Source: Bifidobacterium oedipodis
GTDB taxonomy: Bacteria > Actinomycetota > Actinomycetes > Actinomycetales > Bifidobacteriaceae
DNA length: 64,000 nucleotides
Assembly: GCF_012932425.1 (NCBI RefSeq)
Contig: NZ_JAAIII010000001.1
Location: 620,001-684,000 of the forward strand
Reading direction: 5' to 3'
The translations under genes were made by a program, and so were the position numbers. The notes under the pieces are model-generated. The model did no database searches. It was not told the DNA's origin and worked only from the letters and a program-made list of their open reading frames with translations. Every line of letters starts with the position of its first letter. Positions within the stretch are counted from its first letter, which is position 1. Shown here piece after piece: positions 1-8,581 of the stretch.

Positions 1-35
1 TGCGCCTCGCACCGCACGAGGAGAAGTCGCAGTAA
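1..35 (+). CDS. Possible C-terminal end of an upstream gene (partial)
   Basis: One plus-strand frame is open from position 3 and ends at a TAA at 33-35, giving RLAPHEEKSQ. A hairpin follows directly at 40-73, which fits the end of a transcription unit. The fragment is too short to identify, and it may be chance. Confidence 0.25.
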   Translation, partial: RLAPHEEKSQ

Positions 36-39
36 TCAT

Positions 40-73
40 GAGCCGATTGAACCGCGTTCCATGCGGTCGGCTC
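40..73 (+). terminator. Hairpin, probable terminator of the upstream gene
   Basis: GAGCCGA (40-46) pairs with TCGGCTC (67-73), and an inner ACCGC/GCGGT stem (51-55/63-67) extends it. There is no clear T-run, so it is a weak intrinsic terminator at best. Confidence 0.4.
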
Positions 74-104
74 AAGCCGGATCAGACCATGTGCATCGAG
101 CTTG

Positions 105-156
105 CCAAGTTATCCACACCCCGGTGTGTCATCCACAACAAATGTGGATAACTTGG
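105..156. promoter_or_regulatory. Inverted pair of consensus DnaA boxes
   Basis: CCAAGTTATCCACA (105-118) is perfectly mirrored by TGTGGATAACTTGG (143-156). Each arm contains the 9-mer TTATCCACA (110-118 and, inverted, 143-151), which is the consensus DnaA box. A weaker match lies at 130-138. The 14-bp arms could also form a hairpin. No replication gene is adjacent, so a regulatory or DnaA-titrating role is inference. Confidence 0.5.
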
Positions 157-179
157 CGTAATGGTAATTATTGACGTAA

Positions 180-854
180 TTAAGCTTCAGCCGACTTCTT
201 CTTGCCGAACTTGGCCTTGAGCAATCCCACGATGGTCGGGGCCAAGGAAACCAGCAGAATCAGCACGATCACCAGTTCGAAATGATCCTGCACCGCCGGA
301 ATATTGCCAAAGAAATAGCCCAGCAGCGTGAACATCGTGGACCACACCAAGCCGCCCAGCACCGAGAACGGCGTGAAACGGCTCCAGCGCATACCCGAAA
401 TACCGGAGATGAACGGCATGAACGTGCGGATGAATGGGAAGAAGCGACCGAGGAAGACGGCCAGAGGCCCCCATTTTTCGATCATGCTTTCGGTTTTGGC
501 AATGCGTTCGGGGGTCATTGCCTTGACCTTGCCCGACTGGATGATGCGGCGTCCGAAGAAATGGCCAATAAAGTAGTTGGACTGATCGCCGATAATAGGT
601 GCAATCCACACCACCGGCAGCAGATACATCAGCGGCAGCGCCGCCTTGCCGGTGGCCGCATCGGGAGCGGCGAACACGCCAGCCGCGAACAGCAGGGAGT
701 CGCCTGGCAGGAACGGGAAGAACACCACACCTGTTTCGATGAAAATAATCAGGAAGATAAAGCCGAGCGTGGGGGCCACGCCCATGGCAATCCACCCGGC
801 GATGGCCGCGCGGGGGTCCTTTAACAGCTCGACGATGAAATTCACAAATCCCAT
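180..854 (-). CDS. DedA family membrane protein
   Basis: This 224-residue integral membrane protein has the DedA (SNARE-associated/VTT) layout. An early hydrophobic hairpin contains the ET-x-FPFLPGDSLL motif. It is followed by a glycine/arginine segment with GRFFPFIRTFMPFISG and then two to three further membrane spans. The tail is basic (KAKFGKKKSAEA). DedA proteins act in the cytoplasmic membrane and are linked to lipid-carrier or phospholipid flipping and membrane homeostasis; the substrate here cannot be read from sequence. I chose the ATG at 854. A TTG at 884 would add ten residues and lies just behind a TAGTAT -10-like hexamer, so the start is uncertain. The gene stands alone. Confidence 0.85.
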   Translation of the reverse strand: MGFVNFIVELLKDPRAAIAGWIAMGVAPTLGFIFLIIFIETGVVFFPFLPGDSLLFAAGVFAAPDAATGKAALPLMYLLPVVWIAPIIGDQSNYFIGHFFGRRIIQSGKVKAMTPERIAKTESMIEKWGPLAVFLGRFFPFIRTFMPFISGISGMRWSRFTPFSVLGGLVWSTMFTLLGYFFGNIPAVQDHFELVIVLILLVSLAPTIVGLLKAKFGKKKSAEA

Positions 855-960
855 GACAATCCCAATCGAATCACATTCGGTCAATCAGACACGCATACTA
901 AAAACGTCAACCACCGTAGCAGCACCCCTTCTATAACCAGCGGCGCACCACCGTCATCGG

Positions 961-1641
961 CTACGCTTTCAGCGACTCCAGCCGCTCACGCACGAAACCG
1001 TCCAGAGTCTCGGCATTCACGCCCTCGTATGACGCAATGGAGACGAACTGCCCGAGCCCCGAGGTATCCGTGCGAATCCATCCGGTTTGTGCAATCACCG
1101 TGGCACCGGAGGCCACACCGGCCTGAAGCCCCACGGCGGAATCCTCCAACACCACGCATGAGGCCATATCCTCACGCGCAATGCCAAGCTTCTGTGCTGC
1201 GGCCAAGTATGGCGCCGGATCGGGTTTATGCGCACAGGGATCATCGCCACACACATAGCCGGCGAACAGGCCCTGCGCCTGGTTCATAATATTTTCCGCC
1301 ATACGCCTAGGCGACGTGGTGACCAGCATGGAAGGCACACCGGCCTGCTTGAGCGAGCGCAGCACATCCTGCACGCCGTCAATCCACGGCAGATTCTTCA
1401 CTTCGGATTCAAACACGTAATCCTTCAGCTGCCGGTCGATTTCCTCAACGCTTAACGTGCAACCACGTTCGATCATGTGACGTGCCACATTCGGCACGGG
1501 GGTGCCGGAACAGGCCCAGCCCAGATCTTCGTTCCAATCGCCGCCATTGGCACGCGCGATGGCGATTTCGCCGTCGTGCCATACCGGCTCCGAATCAATC
1601 AACGTGCCGTCCAAATCCCAGAACACGGCCTTCAACAGCAT
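961..1641 (-). CDS. HAD superfamily hydrolase (phosphoglucomutase/phosphatase-like)
   Basis: This 226-residue cytoplasmic protein has the haloacid dehalogenase signature. Motif I is FWDLDGTLIDSEP near the N-terminus, with the nucleophilic Asp and the acid/base Asp two residues later. Motif II is VTTSPRR, and motif III/IV is KPDPAPYLAAAQKLG followed by VVLEDSAVGLQAG. The helical cap between motifs I and II makes it a subclass I enzyme, like beta-phosphoglucomutase and sugar phosphatases. The substrate is unknown. Two ATGs are adjacent (1644 and 1641). GGAGGT is better spaced for 1641, so I used that. It is divergent from the acyltransferase gene, with about 110 bp between the two starts. Confidence 0.85.
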   Translation of the reverse strand: MLLKAVFWDLDGTLIDSEPVWHDGEIAIARANGGDWNEDLGWACSGTPVPNVARHMIERGCTLSVEEIDRQLKDYVFESEVKNLPWIDGVQDVLRSLKQAGVPSMLVTTSPRRMAENIMNQAQGLFAGYVCGDDPCAHKPDPAPYLAAAQKLGIAREDMASCVVLEDSAVGLQAGVASGATVIAQTGWIRTDTSGLGQFVSIASYEGVNAETLDGFVRERLESLKA

Positions 1642-1740
1642 CATCCACCTCCATATGCAGCGGTTCGACTATCTCCATCTCACCAATCGTGCAGGACGAA
1701 CTCATTGCCCGGCGCTTCGCCGCACGCCGCGAGGTTGTGT

Positions 1741-1746
1741 TAGGGT
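1741..1746 (+). promoter_or_regulatory. -10 hexamer of a probable leaderless promoter
   Basis: TAGGGT ends seven bases before the ATG at 1754, and there is no Shine-Dalgarno sequence. Transcription would therefore begin at or next to the start codon. Confidence 0.4.
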
Positions 1747-1753
1747 ACTAGCC

Positions 1754-3058
1754 ATGCTGCACGGCCCGATTTCCTCCGCTCAAGCGCAGCCCCACGCGCC
1801 ACGCCCTCCGCGTCGCCTATCCGTGGAAGTGCTGCGCTTATGCGCGATTATCGGCATTGCCGTATTCCACACGTTTTCCGCGTCGTTCCATCACATCGCC
1901 GCATGCCTGCCCAGCGTTCACCAAGCCGCTGCCGCCTGCGGCACCATGGCCGCGCTGGCCGCACAACCGGCGTCATTGTGGCCTCTGTCCGTGATGATGA
2001 CGCTGGGATCGTGGGGCAATCATGTGTTCTTTATGATTTCCGGATTCTTTCTCGTCGCTTCGGCATACGGCAAAGCCGGCGAGCCGCGATTCTGGCGGTC
2101 GCAGTATCGTTCGGTTGCACGCCGCGTGTGCACGGTGATGCTCACCATAGCGTTTTACGCGCTGCTATGCAGAATCGTGGATCAGTGGATTGTGCCAGTG
2201 CCGGCCGTACACCAGCCGTCGCGCTGGATCACCGGACTGGAATTCGTATGGTTGTATTGCCTGTTCACCACGCTGGCCCCGCCGATGGGATGGCTATTGC
2301 ATCGCCTCGACGGCTGTAGGCAGACAGTCCGCCGCGCCGCGCTTGTCACCGCACTGGCCATTATGGCGCTGACTTACGCACTCAACATTGTTGTGGCCGC
2401 CACCGCTTCCGCCCCCGGCATCAGTTTCGCGTTATCGGACTGGCGCAAATGGATGAGCGCAATCACCTATATGCAGTCCTTCCTGCTCGCCGGCTGCATC
2501 GGCGTGACTCGGCAACATGCGAGCAACGCAATATCCTCGACTACAACGACACCTGCTGCGTTGCGCGATGACATCAACACCAGTGCCTTCCTCACACGCC
2601 GCTGCCGGCTTACCATGCTCCTGCTATGCGCCGCGATGATCGGTATCGCCTACGCTGTTGCGCTGGCACTGCCAAACCCCACACTGCTGACGGCTATTTC
2701 CTTCAAGTCAACGTCGCTGTTGTCGTTCCTCTTGGCATTATCCGCACTGCTGCTGGCAATCGGGCCAGTTCAGCCCGCTCCCCCAGCTCCGGTATACACT
2801 CCGACAGTCGGCGCAATCCATCACATGGTTACAGCAATGGCCTCCGGCATCATCGGTTTCTATATCATCCAATCGGTAACCACCGAACTGTGGGAGCCGA
2901 TCGCTCACGCCGTCGCCGCGCCGCCGGCAACCGTCGGCACCGCAGCACTTTGGTACGGCTCCGGCATCCTCTTTTCACTGGCTTTGGTGGTATTGGCTTG
3001 CCTATGCGATCGTTTGATTCGCAGACCGCTGTTCATGCTGATTCACTTGGCCAAGTAG
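1754..3058 (+). CDS. Acyltransferase-3-like membrane protein
   Basis: This 434-residue polytopic membrane protein has about ten hydrophobic segments. Its N-terminus (RRLSVEVLRLCAIIGIAVFH) matches the start of acyltransferase family 3 proteins, with the His in the first membrane span. The segment SWGNHVFFMISGFFLV matches the second conserved motif. Such enzymes O-acylate cell-surface sugars, lipids or peptidoglycan. The acceptor here is unknown. The frame is open upstream to 1502, but that part overlaps the divergent HAD gene and is not protein-like. The ATG at 1754 is behind a -10-like TAGGGT and has no ribosome binding site, so it may be leaderless. Confidence 0.75.
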   Translation: MLHGPISSAQAQPHAPRPPRRLSVEVLRLCAIIGIAVFHTFSASFHHIAACLPSVHQAAAACGTMAALAAQPASLWPLSVMMTLGSWGNHVFFMISGFFLVASAYGKAGEPRFWRSQYRSVARRVCTVMLTIAFYALLCRIVDQWIVPVPAVHQPSRWITGLEFVWLYCLFTTLAPPMGWLLHRLDGCRQTVRRAALVTALAIMALTYALNIVVAATASAPGISFALSDWRKWMSAITYMQSFLLAGCIGVTRQHASNAISSTTTTPAALRDDINTSAFLTRRCRLTMLLLCAAMIGIAYAVALALPNPTLLTAISFKSTSLLSFLLALSALLLAIGPVQPAPPAPVYTPTVGAIHHMVTAMASGIIGFYIIQSVTTELWEPIAHAVAAPPATVGTAALWYGSGILFSLALVVLACLCDRLIRRPLFMLIHLAK

Positions 3059-3131
3059 GTCACTGAAAGTAGCCCACCAGTAGCCAATAAATCAGCCAAC
3101 AAACCAATCAGCCAAATCAGGTCAGCCCAAC

Positions 3132-5345
3132 TCAGACCGCCGCGGCAATCGACTTGATATCCACCGGGCAGCTGAGCTGTCCCCTGAGCTTGTCAATCGC
3201 GCTCACGTCCTCGCTGCCGGCAGCCGCATCGCTCTGATCACTCTGATTGCCCTGATCACCACTCTGGCCAGCATCGGCGGCGGCATCAGACGAATCATCG
3301 GCAGTGGTATCGGCCGAACATTCATCGATCACCTTGCCATTCGACCCGGTTTCGATGCCATCCTTGTTCACCACCGGCGTGGTCAGCACATTCAACGCCT
3401 GTGAGGCTTTGGCACTCACGCGCACGGTGTAGGCGATGGTGGCCTCTTCGCCAGGCAGAATCCAGTCGGCGTCAAACACCACATACTGCCGGTCGTACAG
3501 GCTTGCAGTATTCGTACCCCATTGGTCAATATCCGCCTGAACCGACGTAATCTCACCGTTGAACGGCGCGGCAAGCACCACACGATACAGCATGCCGCCC
3601 GGATTCTCGGAGGTTTCGGAACTCGTGATGAAATCAGGCAGAGTCTTTGCCTCATGTTCGGTCATCGTGTTCTTCATGGTGAAGGTGACGGTGTATTCGT
3701 CACCGAGCTGTTCCTCGGCGAACTGCGACAGTCTGGTGTCAAGAGCTGCGGAATCGATGCGATCATCCAGAATGCCTGTGGCAACTGCCTGATCCAGTGC
3801 AGTGGTTTCACCACAGGTTTTCTTTACCGTGGTTTCGGTGGTCAGGTAATAATCCTGCTTGCCCATCTGCAGTTCGGATAGATAGATGCCGGCTTCTGGA
3901 GCGGTTTCGTCTGCAGACAATTCGCCGGCGGCCTGATCATCGATCAAGCCAGTGTTGATCAGCGCTTCCTGTTCCGCGCTCTGTTCCATCCATAGCTTGA
4001 GATGCCCGCTGGCCGACATGTCGCGCACCGACTTGAGCAGCGCCGATATGGTGGAGGCGTTCGCATTGCCCAGCACATGGTTCATGATCTCCTTGGCCGC
4101 TTCAGACACGAACTTGTTCTGATCCTCAAGATCCGGATGATCGATATACAAATCGTGCAGCAGGTACGCCGTCGTGGTGGTGCCGTCCAACACCTTGCCG
4201 TCCGACAATGTCACCGAACCGGTGGCGCTCAGCAGCGATTGCAAGAACACCGGATCCAGCGAAATCACGCCGGCGAAGTCCTCATCCTGCCGATCCGGAT
4301 GCGCCACCTTCCAGTCGTAGATATTGAGCTGGGCCACACGGGAGAACTCCGGGTCGATGGTGGTGGTAGCCGGGTACACGTCAAAGGTCGCGCCGAACAC
4401 GTCGCGCTCGTCAAGCACCAGATCGTCCATGGGTTCTTCGGGCCGATCCCAGAAACCGGTGGATTCGAAATCGCCGATGGTCACAGTGCCATTATCTGCG
4501 GTGATTGCCGCCACAGTACCGATCATGCCACCCGACGAACGCAGCTCAGCCGGGTTCTGCACCAGTACCAGATAGGTGCGCTTACCCTCCTTGCCCAACA
4601 GCTGCGGCAAGAGATTGATCATTGCGTCATATTCCGAAAGCATCGAATCGATGGTGGTCAGCGCCATTTTTTCAGCGTTCAGCACGGCGGCCACTTTGGC
4701 GATGCTCGGCTCTTCGATAGCTTCGAGTTTGGCGATCTGCTCCTGCAGATCGGTATGTGTTTTGCTGATGATGTCAGGCATTTCCATCAGTGCGCTGACA
4801 TCCACCGAATCATCTTTCAGGGAGAAGCCTTGCAGTCGATTGGCCAGATTCATCAGGTCGGTGAACGGTCCGTTGACCAGCGTGTCCACTGAGGCAAGCA
4901 TTTCGCGGGCGGCGGTGATGTCGCTGCCATACTTGCTGTTGTCACGCACCACATCCCACTGCGGGCCGTTAAGCTCCTTGTTCAGCGCGTTGGTGGAGTC
5001 GACCAGCTCCTGCGCGGCATCGCTCAGACTCTGGTCGCTGCCGCAGCCGAGCGCCGTGTTCGCCATCGCTTCGGCGGAAGACAGCACACGTTGCGCATTC
5101 GTATACATGCGTGACACCGAAGCTGCATACAGCGTGGTCACGCAGGTGACGCAGGCCAGCAGCATCAGGAATGCCACCACCAGCACCCTGGCCCATACGG
5201 GGGTACGCCCGACCAGCGAACGGCCGCGACGCCCGACATGCTGAGGATTGATCAAACGTATCTTCGGATTATGGGACTCCTCCGGCTGCCGCTTGCGCGG
5301 GCCTTCACCAGCGGAGTGGGTCCCGTGGCGTCCTGAAGATCGCAT
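3132..5345 (-). CDS. DUF4012 domain-containing envelope protein
   Basis: This 737-residue protein has an Arg-rich cytoplasmic N-terminus, then one membrane span (VWARVLVVAFLMLLACVTCV), then a long extracytoplasmic region with the DUF4012 hallmark PQLLGKEGKRTYLVLVQNPAELRSSGG (split here by residues KEG). The C-terminal approximately 70 residues are rich in Asp, Ser and Gln (low complexity). DUF4012 proteins are common in actinobacterial cell-envelope loci, but their biochemistry is not known. The frame is open upstream to a TTG at 5513. I chose the ATG at 5345, preceded by AGGCAGG, and an in-frame ATG at 5375 is the alternative. A 57-codon frame with a much stronger ribosome binding site ends four bases before this ATG. 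Confidence 0.75.
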   Translation of the reverse strand: MRSSGRHGTHSAGEGPRKRQPEESHNPKIRLINPQHVGRRGRSLVGRTPVWARVLVVAFLMLLACVTCVTTLYAASVSRMYTNAQRVLSSAEAMANTALGCGSDQSLSDAAQELVDSTNALNKELNGPQWDVVRDNSKYGSDITAAREMLASVDTLVNGPFTDLMNLANRLQGFSLKDDSVDVSALMEMPDIISKTHTDLQEQIAKLEAIEEPSIAKVAAVLNAEKMALTTIDSMLSEYDAMINLLPQLLGKEGKRTYLVLVQNPAELRSSGGMIGTVAAITADNGTVTIGDFESTGFWDRPEEPMDDLVLDERDVFGATFDVYPATTTIDPEFSRVAQLNIYDWKVAHPDRQDEDFAGVISLDPVFLQSLLSATGSVTLSDGKVLDGTTTTAYLLHDLYIDHPDLEDQNKFVSEAAKEIMNHVLGNANASTISALLKSVRDMSASGHLKLWMEQSAEQEALINTGLIDDQAAGELSADETAPEAGIYLSELQMGKQDYYLTTETTVKKTCGETTALDQAVATGILDDRIDSAALDTRLSQFAEEQLGDEYTVTFTMKNTMTEHEAKTLPDFITSSETSENPGGMLYRVVLAAPFNGEITSVQADIDQWGTNTASLYDRQYVVFDADWILPGEEATIAYTVRVSAKASQALNVLTTPVVNKDGIETGSNGKVIDECSADTTADDSSDAAADAGQSGDQGNQSDQSDAAAGSEDVSAIDKLRGQLSCPVDIKSIAAAV

Positions 5346-5349
5346 ATGA

Positions 5350-5523
5350 CTACCTGCCTGATCGTTCGTTATCATTGTCGCCGCGCACGGCCTGCCGGAC
5401 GCATATGCCCGCTGACGCTTCGGCCGGCGGCCGGCGAGCGCAAGGCCGCCGGGGCATGCCGACGCATCTGCCTTGCGCATGTCTCTTGTGCCAGTGTAAC
5501 TTCGGGGGTGCAATCATCGGCAT
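5350..5523 (-). CDS. Possible 57-residue leader ORF upstream of the DUF4012 gene
   Basis: AAAGGAGG sits seven bases before an ATG at 5523. It opens a 57-codon frame, rich in Arg, Pro and Ala, that stops with TAG at 5350-5352, four bases before the ATG of the DUF4012 gene. This is the best ribosome binding site in the neighbourhood, yet it does not serve the large frame. It could be a translated leader coupled to the next gene, or a sign of a frameshift in the N-terminal region. The peptide has no recognisable domain. Confidence 0.35.
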   Translation of the reverse strand: MPMIAPPKLHWHKRHAQGRCVGMPRRPCARRPPAEASAGICVRQAVRGDNDNERSGR

Positions 5524-5623
5524 GTTCGTTGCCTCCTTTGCAAATCTCCCCCGCAACCGCACATCATTTTCAGCATGTTCTCAGGGTTCGTTGAGAGGTA
5601 TAACAGTAATGCGCAAGAAAACG

Positions 5624-5638
5624 GTCACTAAATGTGAC
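5624..5638. promoter_or_regulatory. Palindromic operator-like site upstream of the FtsX-type permease
   Basis: GTCAC (5624-5628) and GTGAC (5634-5638) form a 15-bp dyad, GTCACTAAATGTGAC. It lies 57 bp before the ATG at 5695, in the shared divergent promoter region. A TATAAC hexamer lies upstream at about 5599-5604. The binding protein is unknown. Confidence 0.35.
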
Positions 5639-5694
5639 GATAGTAGAGCCGTATTGTTTTGTTCGGCTTAGGAGAACGAGAGAGGTACATAACT

Positions 5695-7137
5695 ATGTTC
5701 GTCCTCAGCAACGCCTGGAGGGCCCTGACACGATTCAAGGGGCGCACGGCGCTTACCGCAGTGATTACGCTGGCGATAGCTTTCGGCACGGTTGCCGGGC
5801 TGTCCATTGTTCAGGAAGACAACACCGCGCATGGTGACACCTACGAAAGCCAGCAGGCCACTATGGCCATTCGCCCAAGCGCGGCAACGTGGAAGAAGGT
5901 TTCGCCCACTGATTCTTCCACCACCAAGAATTACATGACGTGGGCCACGTACACCGAGTATGCCACGGTGATGCAGACGGCTGGCATTTCGCTGGATTTC
6001 ATGGTGACTGAAACCGTTCCGGCTCGCGTTTCCGGCGATTTGAAGGCACTCGAGGGCGGTTCGCTCGGTTCCGCGTCTGACGACGAAACCGGCGGCGAAC
6101 TGCTGTGGCGTGCGTTCTGGACCAAGGATTCGGCCAAAACCAACGATTTGGGTACCTATAAGATCGTGGACGGCAAAGCGCTGAACTACGACACGTCCTC
6201 CGATGTGGACACCACAGGCGCGCTGGTCTCCAAGGCCTTCGCCGATGCCAATGGACTGAAGGTTGGCGACAAGTTCAAGGTGGCGACGGCATCCGACGCC
6301 TCCAAGACCGTGGAACTTGAGGTGCGTGGCATCTACGAGTACACCAGCGAGGCAAACGCGCTGAACCCGGTGGCCGCCGCCCGCAACCGCGAAAACACGA
6401 TTTACACCAACTACCCAGCCTTCTCGAATGCTGGGCTCGACCCGCAGTCCTCCGACACGTCCGCCAAGGCGGAGGGTTGGGATCTGCCCGATCTGGATGT
6501 GGTGTTCAATCTGACCAGCCCGTCCGTCTACGATCAGGTGGTTTCCACGCTGAAGAAATCCAAGCTGCCGGCAAAGGGCTACACTATTTCCTCCCCCTCG
6601 CTGGATGCCTATAACGAATCGCTGGAGCCGCTTGATACGCTCGCTTCCCGCGCCAAGACAGGCGTAATCGTGCTGCTGGTGGCCGGTGGCGCATTGCTGA
6701 TCGCCCTCGTGATGGTCGGCGTGTGGACGTCGAAGCGCGATGACGAAATCGGCATGGCATTGGCCTGTGGCGTGACGCGCGGCCGTCTTGGCTGGCAGTT
6801 CATGCTGGAGACGTTCTTCGTGGTTGTGCCGTGCTACGCCATCGGCGTGGTCGGCGGTGCGTTCGCGGCCAAACCGCTGGGACAAGCGCTCTCCGGCGGC
6901 CATGCCACCCCGGTAACCTCTGATTTGGTTTGGAAGATGGTGTGGTGGGGCCTGGGCGCCATTATTGTGCTGGCGATTCTCGCCGCACTGCGCACCATCT
7001 GGTTTGGGGTGCCCAAGATGTTCGCCGCTGACGGCGATTGGGGCGCGACATCAGCTACCACCATCGATGCCGCCGAGCACGGCAGCGCAACCATTACCGA
7101 GAACACCGACGACACCAATGCGGAGGCGAAGGCATGA
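5695..7137 (+). CDS. FtsX/MacB-type ABC transporter permease
   Basis: This 480-residue membrane protein has the FtsX-domain arrangement. One N-terminal span (about residues 20-40) is followed by a large extracytoplasmic domain of about 280 residues. Three closely spaced spans follow: TGVIVLLVAGGALLIALVM, then around LETFFVVVPCYAIGVVGGAF, then VWWGLGAIIVLAILAAL. Between the first and second of these, EIGMALACGVTRGRLGWQ matches the cytoplasmic coupling loop of FtsX-like permeases. The tail is acidic. Family members export peptides or lipids, or transmit mechanical signals to cell-wall enzymes. The ATG at 5695 follows GGAGAACGAGAGAGG. The stop overlaps the next start (ATGA), so the two genes are translationally coupled. 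Confidence 0.85.
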   Translation: MFVLSNAWRALTRFKGRTALTAVITLAIAFGTVAGLSIVQEDNTAHGDTYESQQATMAIRPSAATWKKVSPTDSSTTKNYMTWATYTEYATVMQTAGISLDFMVTETVPARVSGDLKALEGGSLGSASDDETGGELLWRAFWTKDSAKTNDLGTYKIVDGKALNYDTSSDVDTTGALVSKAFADANGLKVGDKFKVATASDASKTVELEVRGIYEYTSEANALNPVAAARNRENTIYTNYPAFSNAGLDPQSSDTSAKAEGWDLPDLDVVFNLTSPSVYDQVVSTLKKSKLPAKGYTISSPSLDAYNESLEPLDTLASRAKTGVIVLLVAGGALLIALVMVGVWTSKRDDEIGMALACGVTRGRLGWQFMLETFFVVVPCYAIGVVGGAFAAKPLGQALSGGHATPVTSDLVWKMVWWGLGAIIVLAILAALRTIWFGVPKMFAADGDWGATSATTIDAAEHGSATITENTDDTNAEAKA

Positions 7138-8411
7138 GCGAGAACATCAAGGATTCCGAGCGCACCGACGACGAGCTGAACGAGAACGGCCAGGATTCCG
7201 CCGTGGATCAGACCGCTGAGTCTCAGCCGGTTGATGATCAGACAGTCGAGGAATCGCAAACCGAATCCAGCAGCAAAGCCGAGACGGCCGAAAATACTGA
7301 GGATATTGCCCCGGCACCGGCTGATTCCATCCAGTTCTCCGTCGTATTCGATGAGGATGATGACGATGATGTGCAGGATGATGCCTTGGCTGGCGAAACT
7401 ATTGCATCCGGCAACATCTACGATGCGTTGGCCGCCGCGGAAGTAACCGCAGCCACCGATGCGGCTGGTGATGAGGCCGATAGCGACGGCAGCAACACCG
7501 AATCGTCGCCCGACGCGGCCGGCGCCACCGGCATTGCTTCCAGTGCTTCGTCCGATATCACCGCGTCGAACGCCCAGCACGTCAACGACACCCTGAAGCT
7601 GGCCACCAGTTCCGATTCCGACAACGAACTGGCCAAGCACGAGGAGTCCAAGCCTCAGCCGGAACCGGCCACCACGCTGGCTTCGCGTATCGACCGTGTA
7701 TTGGTGGGCGGCAGCGCAGATGATGTGCTGCTGAAAACCTATCCGACGTTCGCGCTGAATAAGGTCACCGTTGCCGGTGCCAAGGGTAAGGTCGATGTGC
7801 TGAGCGACGTGAATATCGCCTGCTATGCAGGCCATGCCTACGCAATACTGCTCGACAACGATCCGGACACCGACGTAACCGCCGACGATAAGCGTCGCGC
7901 GCTGTTGGGCATTATGACCGGCCTGGCCCGCCCGACCAGCGGTACTGTGATGAACAAAAGCGCGAATATCGCCGATCTGGAACCGGTGGAGCTGCGCGGA
8001 CATCGCTTGGGCATTATGCCTCAGCGGCATGCGGTGCGCGCCGATCTCGACGCCGAACAGAACGTGATGTATGCGATGAATGCTTCGAATCGTAACTTCC
8101 TGAAGCCCAAGCCGGTGATCGCTCGTGAACTGCTGGCCAAGGTGGGCTTCAATGAAGCCACGTCCGGCAGCAAGGTGAGCACGCTGCCTCAGGTGCAACA
8201 GCGTCTGGTGGCCATCGCGCGCGCAATCTCCACCGAAGCCGAGGTACTGATTCTCGACGAGCCGACCCATGGTCTCGATGATGACGACACCGTCACCGTA
8301 TTCGCCGCGCTGGCCAGGCTGGCGCACAGCGGGGATCCGAAGCACTGCGTAATCGTGCTGACCGCGTCGCGCGATATTGCCGAAGCCGCCGATCAGGTCT
8401 TCGAACTGTAA
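7134..8411 (+). CDS. ABC-type ATPase-like protein with degenerate nucleotide site
   Basis: This 425-residue protein has two parts. Residues 1 to about 175 are an acidic, Ser/Asp/Glu-rich, probably disordered region. Residues from about 200 onward resemble an ABC ATPase of the FtsE/LolD type. The Walker B/D-loop (VLILDEPTHGLDDDD) and the Q-loop (GIMPQ) are clear. The Walker A P-loop is not recognisable: the expected GxxGxGKST position reads LLDNDPDTDVTADDKRR. The signature LSGGQ is reduced to TLPQVQQR, and the switch His is replaced (VLTASRD). It probably binds the FtsX-type permease encoded just upstream, but classical ATP hydrolysis looks unlikely. Confidence 0.75.
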   Translation: MSENIKDSERTDDELNENGQDSAVDQTAESQPVDDQTVEESQTESSSKAETAENTEDIAPAPADSIQFSVVFDEDDDDDVQDDALAGETIASGNIYDALAAAEVTAATDAAGDEADSDGSNTESSPDAAGATGIASSASSDITASNAQHVNDTLKLATSSDSDNELAKHEESKPQPEPATTLASRIDRVLVGGSADDVLLKTYPTFALNKVTVAGAKGKVDVLSDVNIACYAGHAYAILLDNDPDTDVTADDKRRALLGIMTGLARPTSGTVMNKSANIADLEPVELRGHRLGIMPQRHAVRADLDAEQNVMYAMNASNRNFLKPKPVIARELLAKVGFNEATSGSKVSTLPQVQQRLVAIARAISTEAEVLILDEPTHGLDDDDTVTVFAALARLAHSGDPKHCVIVLTASRDIAEAADQVFEL

Positions 8412-8412
8412 C

Positions 8413-8434
8413 AGTGTTGCCGTACGGCAACACT
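8413..8434. terminator. Perfect 22-bp palindrome after the ABC gene
   Basis: AGTGTTGCCGT and its exact complement ACGGCAACACT form an 11-bp-arm palindrome starting two bases after the stop codon. It precedes a larger terminator hairpin. Confidence 0.5.
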
Positions 8435-8438
8435 ACAC

Positions 8439-8490
8439 AAGGGCCGAGCGCTAGTCATGGTAAATCCGTGGGACTGGCGCTCGGCCCTTT
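8439..8490 (+). terminator. Strong intrinsic terminator of the FtsX/ABC operon
   Basis: AAGGGCCGAGCGC (8439-8451) pairs perfectly with GCGCTCGGCCCTT (8477-8489), with a 25-nt loop and terminal T residues. Confidence 0.8.
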
Positions 8491-8548
8491 ACTGTCGTAT
8501 GCAGGCTGCTGCATACTGCATTCATCAGCTTGGCTTATCTGCAATATC

Positions 8549-8580
8549 GCAATATCAGCGATTACCAGCGATTATCAGCG
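8549..8580. repeat. Three tandem 10-bp repeats (AGCGATTAYC)
   Basis: CAGCGATTAC, CAGCGATTAT and CAGCGATCAG follow each other immediately downstream of the HD-domain gene, which ends at 8582 on the minus strand. This is a minor tandem repeat with no assigned role. Confidence 0.4.
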
Positions 8581-8581
8581 A

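Noticed and set aside
6834..8345. Long minus-strand open frame opposite the permease and ABC genes
   Set aside because: No ribosome binding site, no domain, and composition typical of an antisense shadow.
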